From assembly GCA_040954595.2 (NCBI GenBank), contig CM082576.2, positions 434,001-498,000 of the forward strand: a stretch of 64,000 nucleotides of DNA, read 5' to 3'. Of this stretch, positions 1 to 12,325 are shown piece by piece (positions within the stretch are counted from its first letter, which is position 1; the number at the start of each line of letters is the position of its first letter). Source of the stretch: Balanoglossus misakiensis (lineage: Eukaryota; Hemichordata). Made by a program: the position numbers and the translations under genes. The notes under the pieces are model-generated. The model made no database searches, was not told the DNA's origin, and worked only from the letters and a program-made list of their open reading frames with translations.

Positions 1-1731
1 CAAAGTTTTTTTTCTGTCTCTCTGACTGACAAATCGCTCTTGTTGAGTTGAGAATTCCCTTGTCATCTTGTTAGTACGGCAAGATTGCGGTCTGTGTTCG
101 TTTTTAAAAGACGAAGTCAGATTGCAGATTTTCGGGGCTAGCTCCATGTTTGTGTTTGTTTCGTACCTATAATGATTGCATTCGCATATGCACGTATGAG
201 GTGAGTTAAACAGTTGGCCAAGGGCGACAAATCGGAGATGAAAAGTAAAAGTCCCCGCCAATCAAATTGAAACATGCCCAAGATAATCGACCAGAAGCCA
301 TCTGTAAAGTCTGACCCGATGCCATCCTGTTTCCCAGGATTTGAGTTTGATGAAAATGTGCGCTTTTGGCAGATCAGGAATCCTTGTACGAGTGATTAGT
401 AAACATTGTGGCCAACAAATTCTCGATAGCTGCATCAAATGAAGCCGACGCCAATATCTTAAGCATTGCAATATCTGACCTTTTTCATTCAAATACATCT
501 GTGTAATTAAACATATGTTGACACCGACGTATCCATGACTGCGCGTAATTTATTTCAGTGCGCCACTTATTTCGTCCACACAGTCTCCACCGGTTCGCGA
601 CCTTACAACTTTGGGTAGCTAAGTGGTTGACTCCCAAAGAGACAATGGTACGTATGCCCACACACCTAGCTGCAACATGGGCCTCAATTTAGAGCCATTT
701 TAAATGCCATTTGTGGTCACGTGTTTACGGCAGTAATAGTATAAGAAAAGTTCTGCAGTTGCCAGCAGCCACTCCGCTTTGTAACAACGACGGGTTAAGA
801 CGGACCGTCGCCATCACGGTATCAGCCTGAACAATCTAGGGTCCCGTGAAAACTCGCCCAGTTAGAGTATGAGTTGGCTTCCATTATACGACATGTTGCT
901 GATATCTACTGTCGCCGATCAGAACGATATAAATACATACTTTGCAGCCGGAGTCAGATCTTCGATTCACACCCAACGGAAACAAAAAAGCGAGGAGCAC
1001 AGTGTCTTGCATTACCGCGACGCCTACGGTGGTAAATTACCGCGTTTACAAAATCTCGTCTCAGACGCGTCCCGAAATCTGCTCGCAGACGTAGTACCGT
1101 TTAAATGGCGACACCGTTCTGGTATTAGCCTTCACAGGCTAATGCCATTACTATATATACAAATACACTTTTGTCCGCTACTTATCCAATTAGCCACTTA
1201 TGGTAATTTCCAACGTAAATCGCATTGTGTGCGCGGGAAATTATACATGCGTCTCCTAGAATGTCTGTGGCGTTGTATTGCTTCTCCAAAACTTCCCTTC
1301 GTTTAGGGGAGCCGCAAAACTAAATGGATTTTTATTGGGTAATTACGCGTATAAAGTTGGAATTCAGATCCAGTCGGCTGTTCGACAACATGGCTTTCTT
1401 ATTTGGACAATTAAAACGAACGAAGCTCTTAGCTGAATGTACATGGACAGTAAGGGAAAAGCTTGTTTCTGTTCTTACAGCCAGTACACCAGGCCTCACA
1501 AGATGTCCCACTCTGATAAATTTTGCCCACAAAATGACGTCATTCAGTTGTATGGAGATTATCTGTTAGGCGGTCGCTTACTTGCGTACATTTATATGAA
1601 CGTAACTTCAATTGCTGGAACAATGATCCACGCGGGGATGAAACAAAACTCAAGTAACAAAGCTGCGGACTTCTTGCCTCCTACATTGTAAAGCGGTCAA
1701 TGAGTATAATGTTATGACGTATACCCATTCA
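1..1731. other. Unassigned intergenic sequence
   Basis: No recognisable gene or repeat. A 145-codon open frame on the + strand (869-1306) has no domain or composition that I recognise and no clear splice sites at its edges. A perfect CRE-type palindrome, TGACGTCA, lies at 1535-1542. Confidence 0.5.
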
Positions 1732-1733
1732 TT

Positions 1734-1827
<94 letters not shown>

Positions 1828-1994
1828 TGTATTTATTTATTTATTTATTCATCCATTCGTTTGTTTGTTTGTTTGTTTGTTTGTTTGTTTGTTTGTTTGT
1901 TTAGTATGTGTGCGTGTGTGCGTACGTGACTGTCTGTCTGTCTGTCTGCATGCATGTATGTATGTGTGTTCGTGTGTGTGTGTCTGTGTATCTG
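1732..1994. repeat. Compound tetranucleotide microsatellite (TTTC)n-(TTTA)n-(GTTT)n-(TGTC)n
   Basis: Adjacent blocks of TTTC (to about 1797), TTTA (to about 1850), GTTT (to about 1902) and TGTC/TGTG follow one another with point-mutation transitions between blocks. Each motif differs from the next by one base, which fits successive slippage expansion of mutated units. Confidence 0.97.
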
Positions 1995-4668
1995 CTTCTT
2001 AGACTATAAGAGAAATGTGGTATTTTGCCGTATCGAGGTACTTGCACTGGAATAAATTTGTTCAACAAATTAAGGTTCCAACATTTCCCATAACAAGCGA
2101 AGATCGTCTGATTATCTATCAAGAATAATCATCATCTGCAGGGGAAATATAACATAACGAGAAAACTGGGCTCCTTCGGTATCAGTGGTTGACTTCGCCT
2201 CATCAAATCCGGCTCCGTATTCCATGATGCAGACCAAGACCCCCAGTCCAAATTAACAAATGATCAGGGTAAATTACGGACTGACTAGACCGTACCGCAT
2301 CATCAACTCAGAGGCCTGGCTCCTCCCGACAGACCTACTCCAACGAATACACGCTATAAATAACGATAACAATTGTTCCTGATTGGACTGATATGTTGAA
2401 TTGGTTGGCCTGCGTAAGATGTCACTTAGCTACCTTGGTTTTGTCTCCGCCGTCGTTTGATTATTACAGTATAGCCGAATAAAAACACGGCGCTGGAAAA
2501 ATGGAGCTTATACTTTCCTCTCGGTCACTAATGTGTGTCGTTTTGATAACGGCAATTACGGAAGAGACCACACAGTTTGAAGAGAAAGAGAGCGCGAAGA
2601 GGGAAGAATTGAATCTGGGCGGCTGGCCAATTACAGCGTCATATGCTCGGCGACCATGCCGGTTCATATTTTCTCAGAGAGGACAAAACTGTGTCATTTG
2701 TAACGAATGGGCTTTCTTGCGCTGTCCAAACACGCAGACGTCAGTTGGCAACGCTTCCCCGCTCGTCCATTAACTGCCGGGCATGCTCAGTGCAGAGAAA
2801 GTAGCCGCGCAATCATGCATTGTCACGCCAGCAGAAAGACCAGCGAAGCATAAGGAAAAAGGCAGTGTTAATTTTCTGCGTCTTTAGCCAATCTCAATGG
2901 GGTCTAGCCGGAGTGTCTAGATGTTTAGTCATAGCCCCTCCCCAATCATTAGATCTCCACTCTTCAAATGTAATATGAAGGGATCGAGGCATTTATCTAA
3001 TTAGCTGCTAATTACAAATGCAAATATCCCATCTTTAGAGTAAATAATACCTAAATGTTGCCGACTTAACCGCGTGAAAGGAATATAGTGGCTTATTTTA
3101 ATTTGGGAAGTTTTTAATGTGCGCCGATATCTGCTGGCTCCATGCTGTCAATGGAATGGTACCATGTCTCGGGTGTAATAGGTCAAGAAATGTGTTCTTT
3201 TATCATGCAAATAGCGCAAAATATCAAAAATGTCCGATGAGACTATCTCAGGTCTTGGGGTCGTGCATCTGAGAGCTTGATCGCTGTCCTGGTTCACAGA
3301 TAGGCAAGCGAAAGTTGTTGGTTTGTGTTTTACGCCCAAAACTGTCAATTGGTTGTCGTTCCTGATCATAATTCTTCAAGTGTCAAGTCGGTTAGTCATA
3401 CAGGCAACAAATCAAATTTGGACTCTTGCGAATTTGCGGTTTTAACGCCTGTTCAGAAGAGACAGTATTTGCTAAAGTGTTAGGCGCGATATGTTGTCAT
3501 GTAGCGCCTCGGCTATAGTTGGCGGGGTATTTTCGTCTCGACTCAGCTGACGACAGACTCCCGTCACAGTCAAATTTACAAAATGTGTTAACGAGCTTAG
3601 AACGACGAGGCGGTACTCATTATAATCTATTTCTAATGACATGATCTAATTAAACTCATTTGGCTCAGAGTTGTGAACGGGTATTTGTGACACACGAACA
3701 GTCTGTTTGTGAATAAACCAAAGATTTATACATACACCCCTCCCATCGGTTGCATTAACCAAATCACTCAAATTGTGGGCGAAAAAAGGCATCACAGTGA
3801 TCATTGTGGGAAACCATAAAATACAAATGACAAAAGACTGCCATTCCCCCAGAGGCAACAAAATGAAAACCAGAGATGATGTTAAATACACCGGCAGTGC
3901 CGTTGCTTCTATTGCAATATCCTCCGAACAGCTTGGAAGCCCAACAAGTGAACGATATGATTAGCTGCGTCACACCGCCCGTTATCGCAAATTTCCTGTA
4001 TTAGTAAAGAGAATGGACATGGTAAAATGAAATGGATGCGGTCAGGGAATACAAGCGCAGATGGTGATCTGGAGCCAACATATTGTTGGTTTCAATGAAA
4101 TCGACTTCCAAGGAAATCAAGTAAAGTCTCAGGTGGTCTAATCTCATCAGATTAAGAGGGTTTCGACTAAAACAATTATGTTTTCATATGTTTTGACTCC
4201 TTTGGGCCAAAAACAAAACTGTCCGAGCTAATCACCAATTGGATTATTGCTCCTACCGCCTGTGGTTGCCATGGACAACGAGAAAATCAAAATATTAAGG
4301 AATTAGCAGAAATAATCACCTGGATGATTCGGTAGCTATTCTTGGTTTCCATGACAACGTTCATTTCACGGTTGCTTGAGAAGCAAGCAATCGGAGAAAT
4401 CGATGAGACGTAACGAACCATATGTTGCTCACCGAATATTTGCCCACTTTGCATCGAATCCAAACAGAACGACTATTATATTACAAGTTTGGTGCCTTTG
4501 GCTAAAACTCGATTTGTTCGACAACTTTATCCGTGTATTTAAGATACAAACAATATAAGGTTACCAAAATACGTTTCTGTGTATTCTTCAAAGCATCAAG
4601 AGTGTTCCACATCCAGATATAAGCATGGAGTCCAAAGAATATGTCGCACAATTATGAATACTACAAAT
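1995..4668. other. Unassigned intergenic sequence
   Basis: No gene recognised. 2700-2860 is locally CpG-richer than its surroundings. Two TAATTA homeodomain-type sites lie head to head at 2998-3003 and 3009-3014. Short open frames in both strands lack any recognisable domain. Confidence 0.5.
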
Positions 4669-5083
<415 letters not shown>

Positions 5084-6927
5084 AAATATTGGAGACTGGC
5101 TTTGTTGATACCTAATATCAGGAGGAGTACGATGACAAACAAACAGAAACAGTCGCCTTTGGCCACTCTGTCGTGTCCATTTATTTTGTTGGTACGCCTT
5201 CAACCCCTTCATATTCCCTAGTTTATTGTATACAATGTTTCATAGTTCAGGTTCAAATTTTACTGCTGAAATAGTATCCTTTTCCCTGATTACAAAACTA
5301 AATTTTCGCTCGTGTGCTTGATCAAATGAAGTGGGCAGTCAAGGAGAAAATTGATAAAATACGAAATCCGGTCGCCGCTACGAGACTCGGAATCCCCAAA
5401 TAAACGGATGTCTCTTGTTTTATGTGAATCCATGTATGAGTGCCCTGACGCCATAGGCGTTTTGTTATGCAAATATACGGCATTACTTCTAAATAAATTA
5501 ACTCCAGAAAAATAAGTGTGATGTTTTACTATCAGAAGTTGTTTATTGGTATATTTTTGTTTGGGACGATTTTAAGCACAGCAGCAAATGGACGCAAGGA
5601 GCCAATCGTTGAACGTCTTTTGTCGGTTTATGAATTTTGCTTTCATACATTTGTTTACTTTCATTTGGTTTGATTTACTTTGATTTGGGGAATTACACTT
5701 TCAAGTTGTTCCGTTATGTGCGCACTTTTCTTCCGATTTGCGAACTTGAAAATTCCAGTTAACCATCGATACAAACATATGAAGACTGGGAAAAGAGAAA
5801 AGATGATGATATACCGTCCTTCGAATGGGTTGAAAGGTCACGGGCATAATTTGTATGTTCCCAGGGAATGATGAGTCGCCGGCTAGGAATTTTCTCGGAG
5901 CATATTTCAACGTAACAAAGGCAGTGATGTTGTTTTATAGTAACCGTTGTGGAGTCGTGGGCGTGGTTGTTATTCAACGAAATTAAATGTGGAGCCACCA
6001 ATGGCTATAGCGGCAAGTCAATGAGATCCTTCACTCGTCATATGTTAATATATTAGAGGCTTTTCACCAATCATATTGCGAACATCTCCACAAGCCTAGC
6101 CTGGCACGCTATTATCCTAAGAGACAATACGATCAGGGCCGGAATCCACGGCATCGCTGACTGAGGTATTAGAAAAGTGGCGTTCGGAAGTTTGCAACAC
6201 AACTCGTTGTCTTTGGCCAATAGAGCGGAAGAGTGTTTTTTCTTTTCCTTTCGGAGAGTTAACCCCTGTCTTGACTGAAATACTGAGGCTAATATAGCCA
6301 CTCATGTATAACCGTCTTTCGCCTTAGCTCGACAAGTTGTCGCACTCTCACCGGCACCGGTGTTTACTGTCTGCTGGGGGTCTATATTAATCTAAACCGC
6401 GGGATATTAATCGGAGCGAATCGCACTTCTCTCATAACGCAAGAAGACAATTCGCCTGGCCAGCAAACGTATCGGACAGATGCAGACTGTCTTGGAAGTT
6501 TGGCTCAAGCCGACATACTCTGGGTAGCCTTTGAGGGTCAGTTTCCACTGTGGTCTGTTGCTGACGCCACACGTCTCATCCAAGCAGACCTTTCCTTGAT
6601 TAGTGTCGATTATCGGCTCTTTTACGTATTCACAACAACTGTACTGTTGGCGAGGTCGACCGGCACACTTTATAAGTGTACACACATGGACGAACACCAT
6701 AAGGATCTCTTCTAAACGAGGACACTTCTCATGAACTTTTTCTCCGTTCCTGGTTCCTTTTCTGCCGATCAAGTACTCATAGGTGCGGTTCTCTGTACAT
6801 TGGTACCTGCCCGTGACTCGGAGTTGTTCTCAAGACTTTGAAACCGATTTACCTATCTAAACAGCGCTAAGGCTGCTACATAAATCACACCGAAGACTCG
6901 ACATTTGGAGAGAGTACAGTCGGCTAC
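5084..6927. other. Upstream region of the homeobox gene; no gene recognised
   Basis: 1.8 kb without a supported gene. It presumably holds the promoter and proximal regulatory DNA of the homeobox gene that starts at 6928. A TATA-like CATAAAT sits near 6879-6885, about 45 bp before the start codon, which would leave a very short 5' UTR, so its role is uncertain. A Cys-containing open frame on the minus strand (6407-6772) lacks an ATG at its 5' end and matches nothing I know. Confidence 0.4.
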
Positions 6928-7486
6928 ATGGCCTTTTTAAGCCCAGCCTTCTCAGGCGACCTGGCATATTTTGAGAGTCGCCACACCCGAGCTGCCTTCA
7001 TTCCTTCCACCTTCTATACCCCACCGAACCTACAAAGTTTTTACAACTCAAGCTTTACGTCGAACTTTCTCGATTTTGCCTCCTCTCTGCACGGACCGAG
7101 ATATGCTGTGAGCAGCATGGACAGGAACCCAAACCATCATCAACACAAGCAACACGCTAGCACCAAAGTTACTGCGTCCACTTCGGCAACAAACAGCGGC
7201 AGTGGCAGCAGCAGCTCGGCTGGTTCCTCGTCGTCCGGCGTAGGATCAACCTCCTCGCCGTCAACGTCTCAAAGTTGCAGCAAGAGCTTTTCTATAGACA
7301 GCATTTTGGGAAGGACAGATGTCAAAGACTCAGAGAAACACACAAACGCAGAAACGGCGCAAGAAACTGAAAAAGAGGACTCTACTCCAACACCTGCCAG
7401 TCAGGAAGACAACGCAGAAAGCAACGATCCCATGACTCGATTCTCGTGGTTACAGTGTACACGCTATAAGCCTCCTCGATTGCCAA
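6928..7486 (+). CDS. Homeobox gene exon 1 (residues 1-186 plus one base)
   Basis: Starts at the ATG in context CTACATGG and ends in phase 1 at CCAA|GTAAGTATG, a near-perfect donor. It carries the N-terminal region rich in Phe, Ser and Tyr, a His/Gln-rich patch (about 70-76), the Ser/Gly low-complexity tract, the eh1 motif, a Glu/Thr-rich acidic segment (about 130-168) and most of the WLQCTRYKPPRLPR motif, whose last Arg is completed by exon 2. Reading on past the donor would add only unrelated residues before a stop. Confidence 0.92.
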
Positions 7487-10400
7487 GTAAGTATGTTTGT
7501 TTTACATTGTGTGCTCGATAGACACTCTCCACAAAACGGAGATACTCAAGGAGTGATAATGTGCCAGATATGTTTATTTGTCTTGTTACACCTATCCATT
7601 CTAGTCATAACAGAGTATTACGATTTCAACATGACTCTAAATTTGTACAAGGATCTTGTCAAAGCCGTCGTTTTAACTCTTTCATAGAAGCTCTTTCCCC
7701 CCAAAAAAATTTACTTCTGCGCCTGTGTGTTTTCTTGTTCTGACGACTCTTTCGCAATCAAAAAGGAGTGAAAAATCGAATTTACATTTTCTCGGTAAGT
7801 AGAAAAAATCTGTAAATGCGTCCACCCCCACCCTCCAATTCGGCATTGAAATCGCCACACGAAGTCACTTGAAGGAAACATCGATCTCATGCTGGGGCAG
7901 TTTTTCGCTTAATTAGCAAGTTTATTGTCAACGAGACCAGTTTTCAATCGATAAGAAAACGGAGCCTAATTCAATTAAATTCAGCCGAACGATATGGAAA
8001 TCTAGTCTAGAGAATTGACACCAACTTCCAATACAACAACATGTATATTTGCTGTTTCGAAAAAAATGCGAGTAAACTAACAAGTTATTGGCAAATAACC
8101 AAAGAAGTGTAGGAAGAGGTCGCTGCAGCGCAAGGAGTTTTCAACAATTTGTGATCTGAACAAAAAGGCATACATTCAACATGACAAATTAATAATTTGC
8201 AGTGGCCCAACGGGTGAGATTTATTGATAGCAAACTGATATATATTTAACATTTTGGCCGTGGCGTGAAACTCGAAGGTTTTCTCTCGTTAGTAAATACG
8301 AGACGAAAGAAGGCAAGTTGAAACGCACGTAGATCCATTGTCTGGCAATGTATGCAGTTTGGGCAAAGTGACACTGATCATCACGTTTGTTTGAATTTAT
8401 TTCATGTTTGATAATTATATTATAATATCATCGTTGATATTCGTACTTTAGTAACAGACGTCAGGGTTTCACTTTGGTGATGATAATGTATAAGTTGATA
8501 TTTATCTGCACAGAGTATTGAAGCCAGAACAGTTTTTTTAACTAAGATAACTAAAATTAGATTTTATGAAATATTACACTTTTGCTATTTCGGCCAATTT
8601 CCCTATAAAAAATAGGGCTCATGTATTATTTGAAATTATCTGTAGGCATGTTTTGATATTTTAATTTCTGTTAGAGATACTGCTAAAATGAGGTAGCGGC
8701 AGTCATTTATGAACATAATTTGACGCGACCAAATCCGTATTATTTTGTCCGGTCACCACGTATATACACAGGCCATAAAATGTCACGACCAACGCGAACT
8801 TAAAATCGACTCTCACTCGAACAGATTTCGTCGTTTCAACGTCTTGTGGTGTTTGAACGCCACATTTTTACTCGTTTCTTTGTTTACTACTCACCATAGC
8901 CCAATAGCCAGGTATTTGCGAAATTCATGAAGGAATAATATGAGTAGCGTTAACAGAGGCAAACAAGAATAATGCAAACGTGTCGCGTGATACTGTTTGC
9001 GCTCTACACAGAATGTTATTTCCAAACAACGTCGTTATGCTTTCCGGAAGGATGAATGTCTTTTGTTGGCGAGTATTTCTCAGGTTGTCTTTCTTTCTTC
9101 CTTTATTTGTTGTAAGACAACAAACTCTTGCCTTTACAAGAGGAGGATAAGCAGCTTGATAAATCAACTAAATACCCTCCAGAAAGACCAGATAAGGGGC
9201 TTTCGAGAAAACTATTCTCTTTACCAGTAGAGAGGATTTTAAAGAACGATTTTCAGCGGTGTACGAAGAGGTGTTTTATAAACAAGGTTATTAAACGAAA
9301 CTCTCGCTGTATATTCTTGGTGACGTTAAGATCTCGTTTCACCCGACGTTTCCCTCTCTTGTCGTGTAATAGGAGTAAAGAAGAAGGACGGGGCGAAGAA
9401 ACGCAAGCTTGGCCGCAACCCACGGGTGCCCTTCTCGGCAGCTCAAGTCGCCATGTTGGAACAGAAATTCCGAAGAACTCATTATCTCAGCAGTGTCGAC
9501 GTAGCAGAACTTTCTGCCGCACTAAACCTCAGTGAAAACAGGGTGAGTTTTATGCAGACAGACAATTTTTTCCACTTGCTGTTATTTGCTTTGCAAATGG
9601 GTGCGTCAAGCTTGGGAGATCCGTTCATCGTAGTCTACACAGAATGCAACGAAAATGTTACGTGATTATGTGAAACTGACCCATGCTCGTATTCAACCAT
9701 TGATGCAAGTAAACACATTGATATACGAGGAAAGTTCCGAAAGTTTCACGAAATGTCAAACTCGCGAAAAAACGGCAAATCGTTGTCCCGTTGTTCTGCT
9801 ACAGAGTACGTAAGTCATTGTGTGCCGGGTGGGCTGTGTAGTCAGTGGTGGCCCTCAGTGTTTTTCTTCGCCCACCTGTTGAAGTGGCGAAGAAAATATA
9901 GAACTCATACATATTATGCGAAAGAAACTGACAAAACTTAGTGAATTACATACATTTCAGAAGCAAACATGTTTACAAAGCTTATACTAAGTATTTCTGT
10001 AAATTCCGATTGCCTGTCAGACATAAATGATGCCAATGGTAACACCTACATTCATCAAATAAGTATCAGATGTTACTTTTCTGTCAGAAAAGTTTTCAAA
10101 GTTAAACCACTCAACAGAAAAGGCGCTCAAACGAATAGGCACCCTGGGTTTGAAAAATTCCATCGACATAAATTCGACTGTAAAAGTCCATCAAACAGGC
10201 TACCGTTTCTCCAAGTTTATACCCCTATGTCCTTCGTCATCAGATTGAAGTAGTTTAAAGTTTTTATAACGTGTCCAATTTGTACAATCATGTAAGTCAA
10301 TAAAAAATAATTGTATACCCATATATACCCCACAAGTTCAACTTCTGCCAATTTTTATGTTTTCTACAACTGGGAAATCATTGAAATGTTTGGATTGAAG

Positions 10401-11693
10401 TGAACGGCGCCCCTAAGTTTGCTGCACGTGAGGGGAATTATCGCGGTGTGCCGCTTGGAGTTTTCGACAACTGAACGATGCACATAAAGTAATTTTCTCG
10501 ATGTAAATTTCATAGTCTCTCCCACCCCGCCACACACGCGTCCACTTCGCTTATTTATTTTACATTTACGATTTTTTCTGTGAAGCGATGCAATTGATGT
10601 GCTTTTGTGACGCGCCTAGGATTATTATACAAGTCATCCGGGAACACTGTCAGGTGCCAAACAAACGCGCGGACTTTATATTTCATCACAGTAATAAAAC
10701 ATCAATTACCATCTTCATGTAAAGATAAATCGATGTATTTTCAAACCCGTATTAAACGGGCAAAGTCGGATAGTATTTGTTTTGTTCATCGAAATAAACT
10801 CAATGTCTAATTGTCACAGCTCAACTTGAACCCTGTGTATGATCATAAAATCTGAGTATTATAAAGAAACGATTTTGGGGATCGACCAAATATTAAATGA
10901 TCACAGGATTCGTGTGTCATCCACATACACGATGTGGCGAATTGTGATAACCCGTCACTGAGCATATTTCAAGCAGGAGCTATAAAACGATTCTAAAATA
11001 ATCAAACTGAAGTCATAAATGAGCGACTTTGTCCCTTTAAAGAATGTAACAGGTTGCAGTCATCAGAAGGTGAACTATTTTATCCTGTGTCATCCTTTAA
11101 CCTGGAGCAACTTGAAATAAATGCAAACGTTTCGATCTAAATCTTGGTTTCTTATCAAATTTAACGGCCATGTTTTAATGAAACTCATCTCACGTACGTT
11201 CTTCTGTCACGTTTATATCATCATCTCGTGTCACTGTAGTTTATGATACTGTATCCGTGTCTTCTCTTGTCAACATTTTGAATATATATCATATTTGTAA
11301 AATATGTCATAAAATTGAAATCCAATGATACCACAATTCAACAGATGGTTTTTAAGTTACTGCATGTCGGCTATTTACAAAATGAGTAATTTTCTGTAGT
11401 TGGTGTGTTTGTTTTTGAATTTGTATCAGTGTCACTTTTGTCATATTTGGTCAAGCTGTGCACCCTGCGTATTTTTTATTGTAATGCTTTTTATGTATTT
11501 TTCTCCCCAGGTGAAGATTTGGTTTCAAAACCGACGAGCCCGGGAACGTCGTGACCGAGAAAACATGGAAAAATCCGGAGTCCGTGGAATCGCGTGGACG
11601 GGGCCTGGCACGAGTGGGAACCCCGCCGCGCAGTTTTCCCAGGCCGTTCAGGAAGGGACGTCGGCGTTCACTCCCGTTTCGTACAGCTACTAG
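6928..11693 (+). CDS. Msx-like NK-like (NKL) homeobox transcription factor, candidate Msxlx; complete three-exon gene
   Basis: Joining 6928-7486, 9373-9542 and 11511-11693 gives an unbroken 303-residue protein with GT..AG introns. The product should be a nuclear DNA-binding regulator. An eh1-type motif, FSIDSILG (121-128), predicts recruitment of Groucho/TLE co-repressors. Residues 81-120 are Ser/Gly/Thr-rich and probably disordered. A motif RFSWLQCTRYKPPRLPR (171-187) precedes a basic stretch and the homeodomain (200-259). The homeodomain has the canonical R5, F8, L16, F20, W48, F49, Q50, N51 and R53, and recognition helix VKIWFQNRRARERR. PF at positions 7-8 and YLS in helix 2 resemble Msx; GRNPRVPF and DVAELSAALNL fit my recollection of Msxlx, but I could not check this. 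A short tail ends in SYSY. The homeobox, stop codon and splice sites are secure; the family name is a moderate call. Confidence 0.93.
7487..9372 (+). other. Homeobox gene intron 1
   Basis: 1,886 bp, AT-rich, GTAAGT donor and TAATAG acceptor. No coding content recognised. Several TAATTA/AATTA sites (for example around 7910 and 7970) could bind homeodomain proteins, but such sites are common in AT-rich DNA. Confidence 0.9.
9373..9542 (+). CDS. Homeobox gene exon 2 (basic linker and homeodomain positions 1-44)
   Basis: 170 bp. It enters in phase 1 (A|GA = Arg187) and leaves in phase 0 at AACAGG|GTGAGT. It encodes a Lys/Arg-rich linker, then homeodomain helices 1 and 2. The exon ends between homeodomain residues 44 and 45, an intron position shared by many homeobox families. 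Confidence 0.95.
9543..11510 (+). other. Homeobox gene intron 2
   Basis: 1,968 bp, GTGAGT donor and a good TTCTCCCCAG acceptor. AT-rich; no gene or dispersed repeat recognised within it. Confidence 0.9.
11511..11693 (+). CDS. Homeobox gene exon 3 (recognition helix and C-terminus)
   Basis: 60 codons plus TAG (11691-11693). It opens with VKIWFQNRRARERR (homeodomain positions 45-58), including W48, Q50 and N51. It continues into a 44-residue tail rich in Gly, Pro, Ala and Ser. The acceptor follows a long T-rich tract. Confidence 0.95.
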   Translation: MKIWFQNRRARERRDRENMEKSGVRGIAWTGPGTSGNPAAQFSQAVQEGTSAFTPVSYSY

Positions 11694-12325
11694 GTTCGGA
11701 AAGCGAAAAGCGTTGGTCAAGAGGCTAGCTTTCGGAGACATTGGGGTTTAAAACAGGAGGACCTGCTATACTCCAATATTGATTAAGTTATGTTATTTGT
11801 GAGCACTGCATACCCCGAACTTGTGTGGTGTACATCTGGCCGCCACTCAAGCAGCACACAAACGACAAGGCAGCTTTGTGAACTGAGTTTCACCATTTAA
11901 CGACAGCCCCTCCATTTAGATATTAACCTGCACTTTGCGTTTAAAACCCTCCGCTTGCGGCAATGTAGACTGAATTCGTATTCCAATCTTTTGTTTGCTC
12001 AGTGTTTGGCTTATTTTCCCAGCTGGAATTTCACCGAAAAACAAAAAAGCTGAACCGGCTTTCATTTTTTGCTGTTCACAGTGACATTGTTGTATAAATG
12101 TGCTGAGTGAAATTTAATGGCAAATGTATATTGCGTTTATATTATTTACGTATTAATTATAATATTGATTGACGTGACTGTGTATCGTTTTCCCACCAAT
12201 CGCCCGACTACATCGACAGAGTCAGCAACACTTTACAAAGAAACTGTAGTTACCGTATAGTCAGCCGTTTTTATCGATAATCATCAATTTTATACATATC
12301 AAAATAAATCTCAAATGAATTTGAA
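11694..12325 (+). other. Probable 3' UTR of the homeobox gene
   Basis: AT-rich sequence after the stop codon. The first canonical AATAAA that I see downstream is at 12303-12308, suggesting a 3' UTR of about 630 bp. This is inferred from the signal only. Confidence 0.45.

Noticed and set aside
869-1306. 145-codon plus-strand frame
   Set aside because: No domain, no splice context, no recognisable similarity; possible by chance over this length of sequence.
6407-6772. Cys-containing 121-codon minus-strand frame just upstream of the homeobox gene
   Set aside because: It begins with a non-ATG codon, the hydrophobic stretch is too short for a clear signal peptide, and the Cys spacing matches no family I know.
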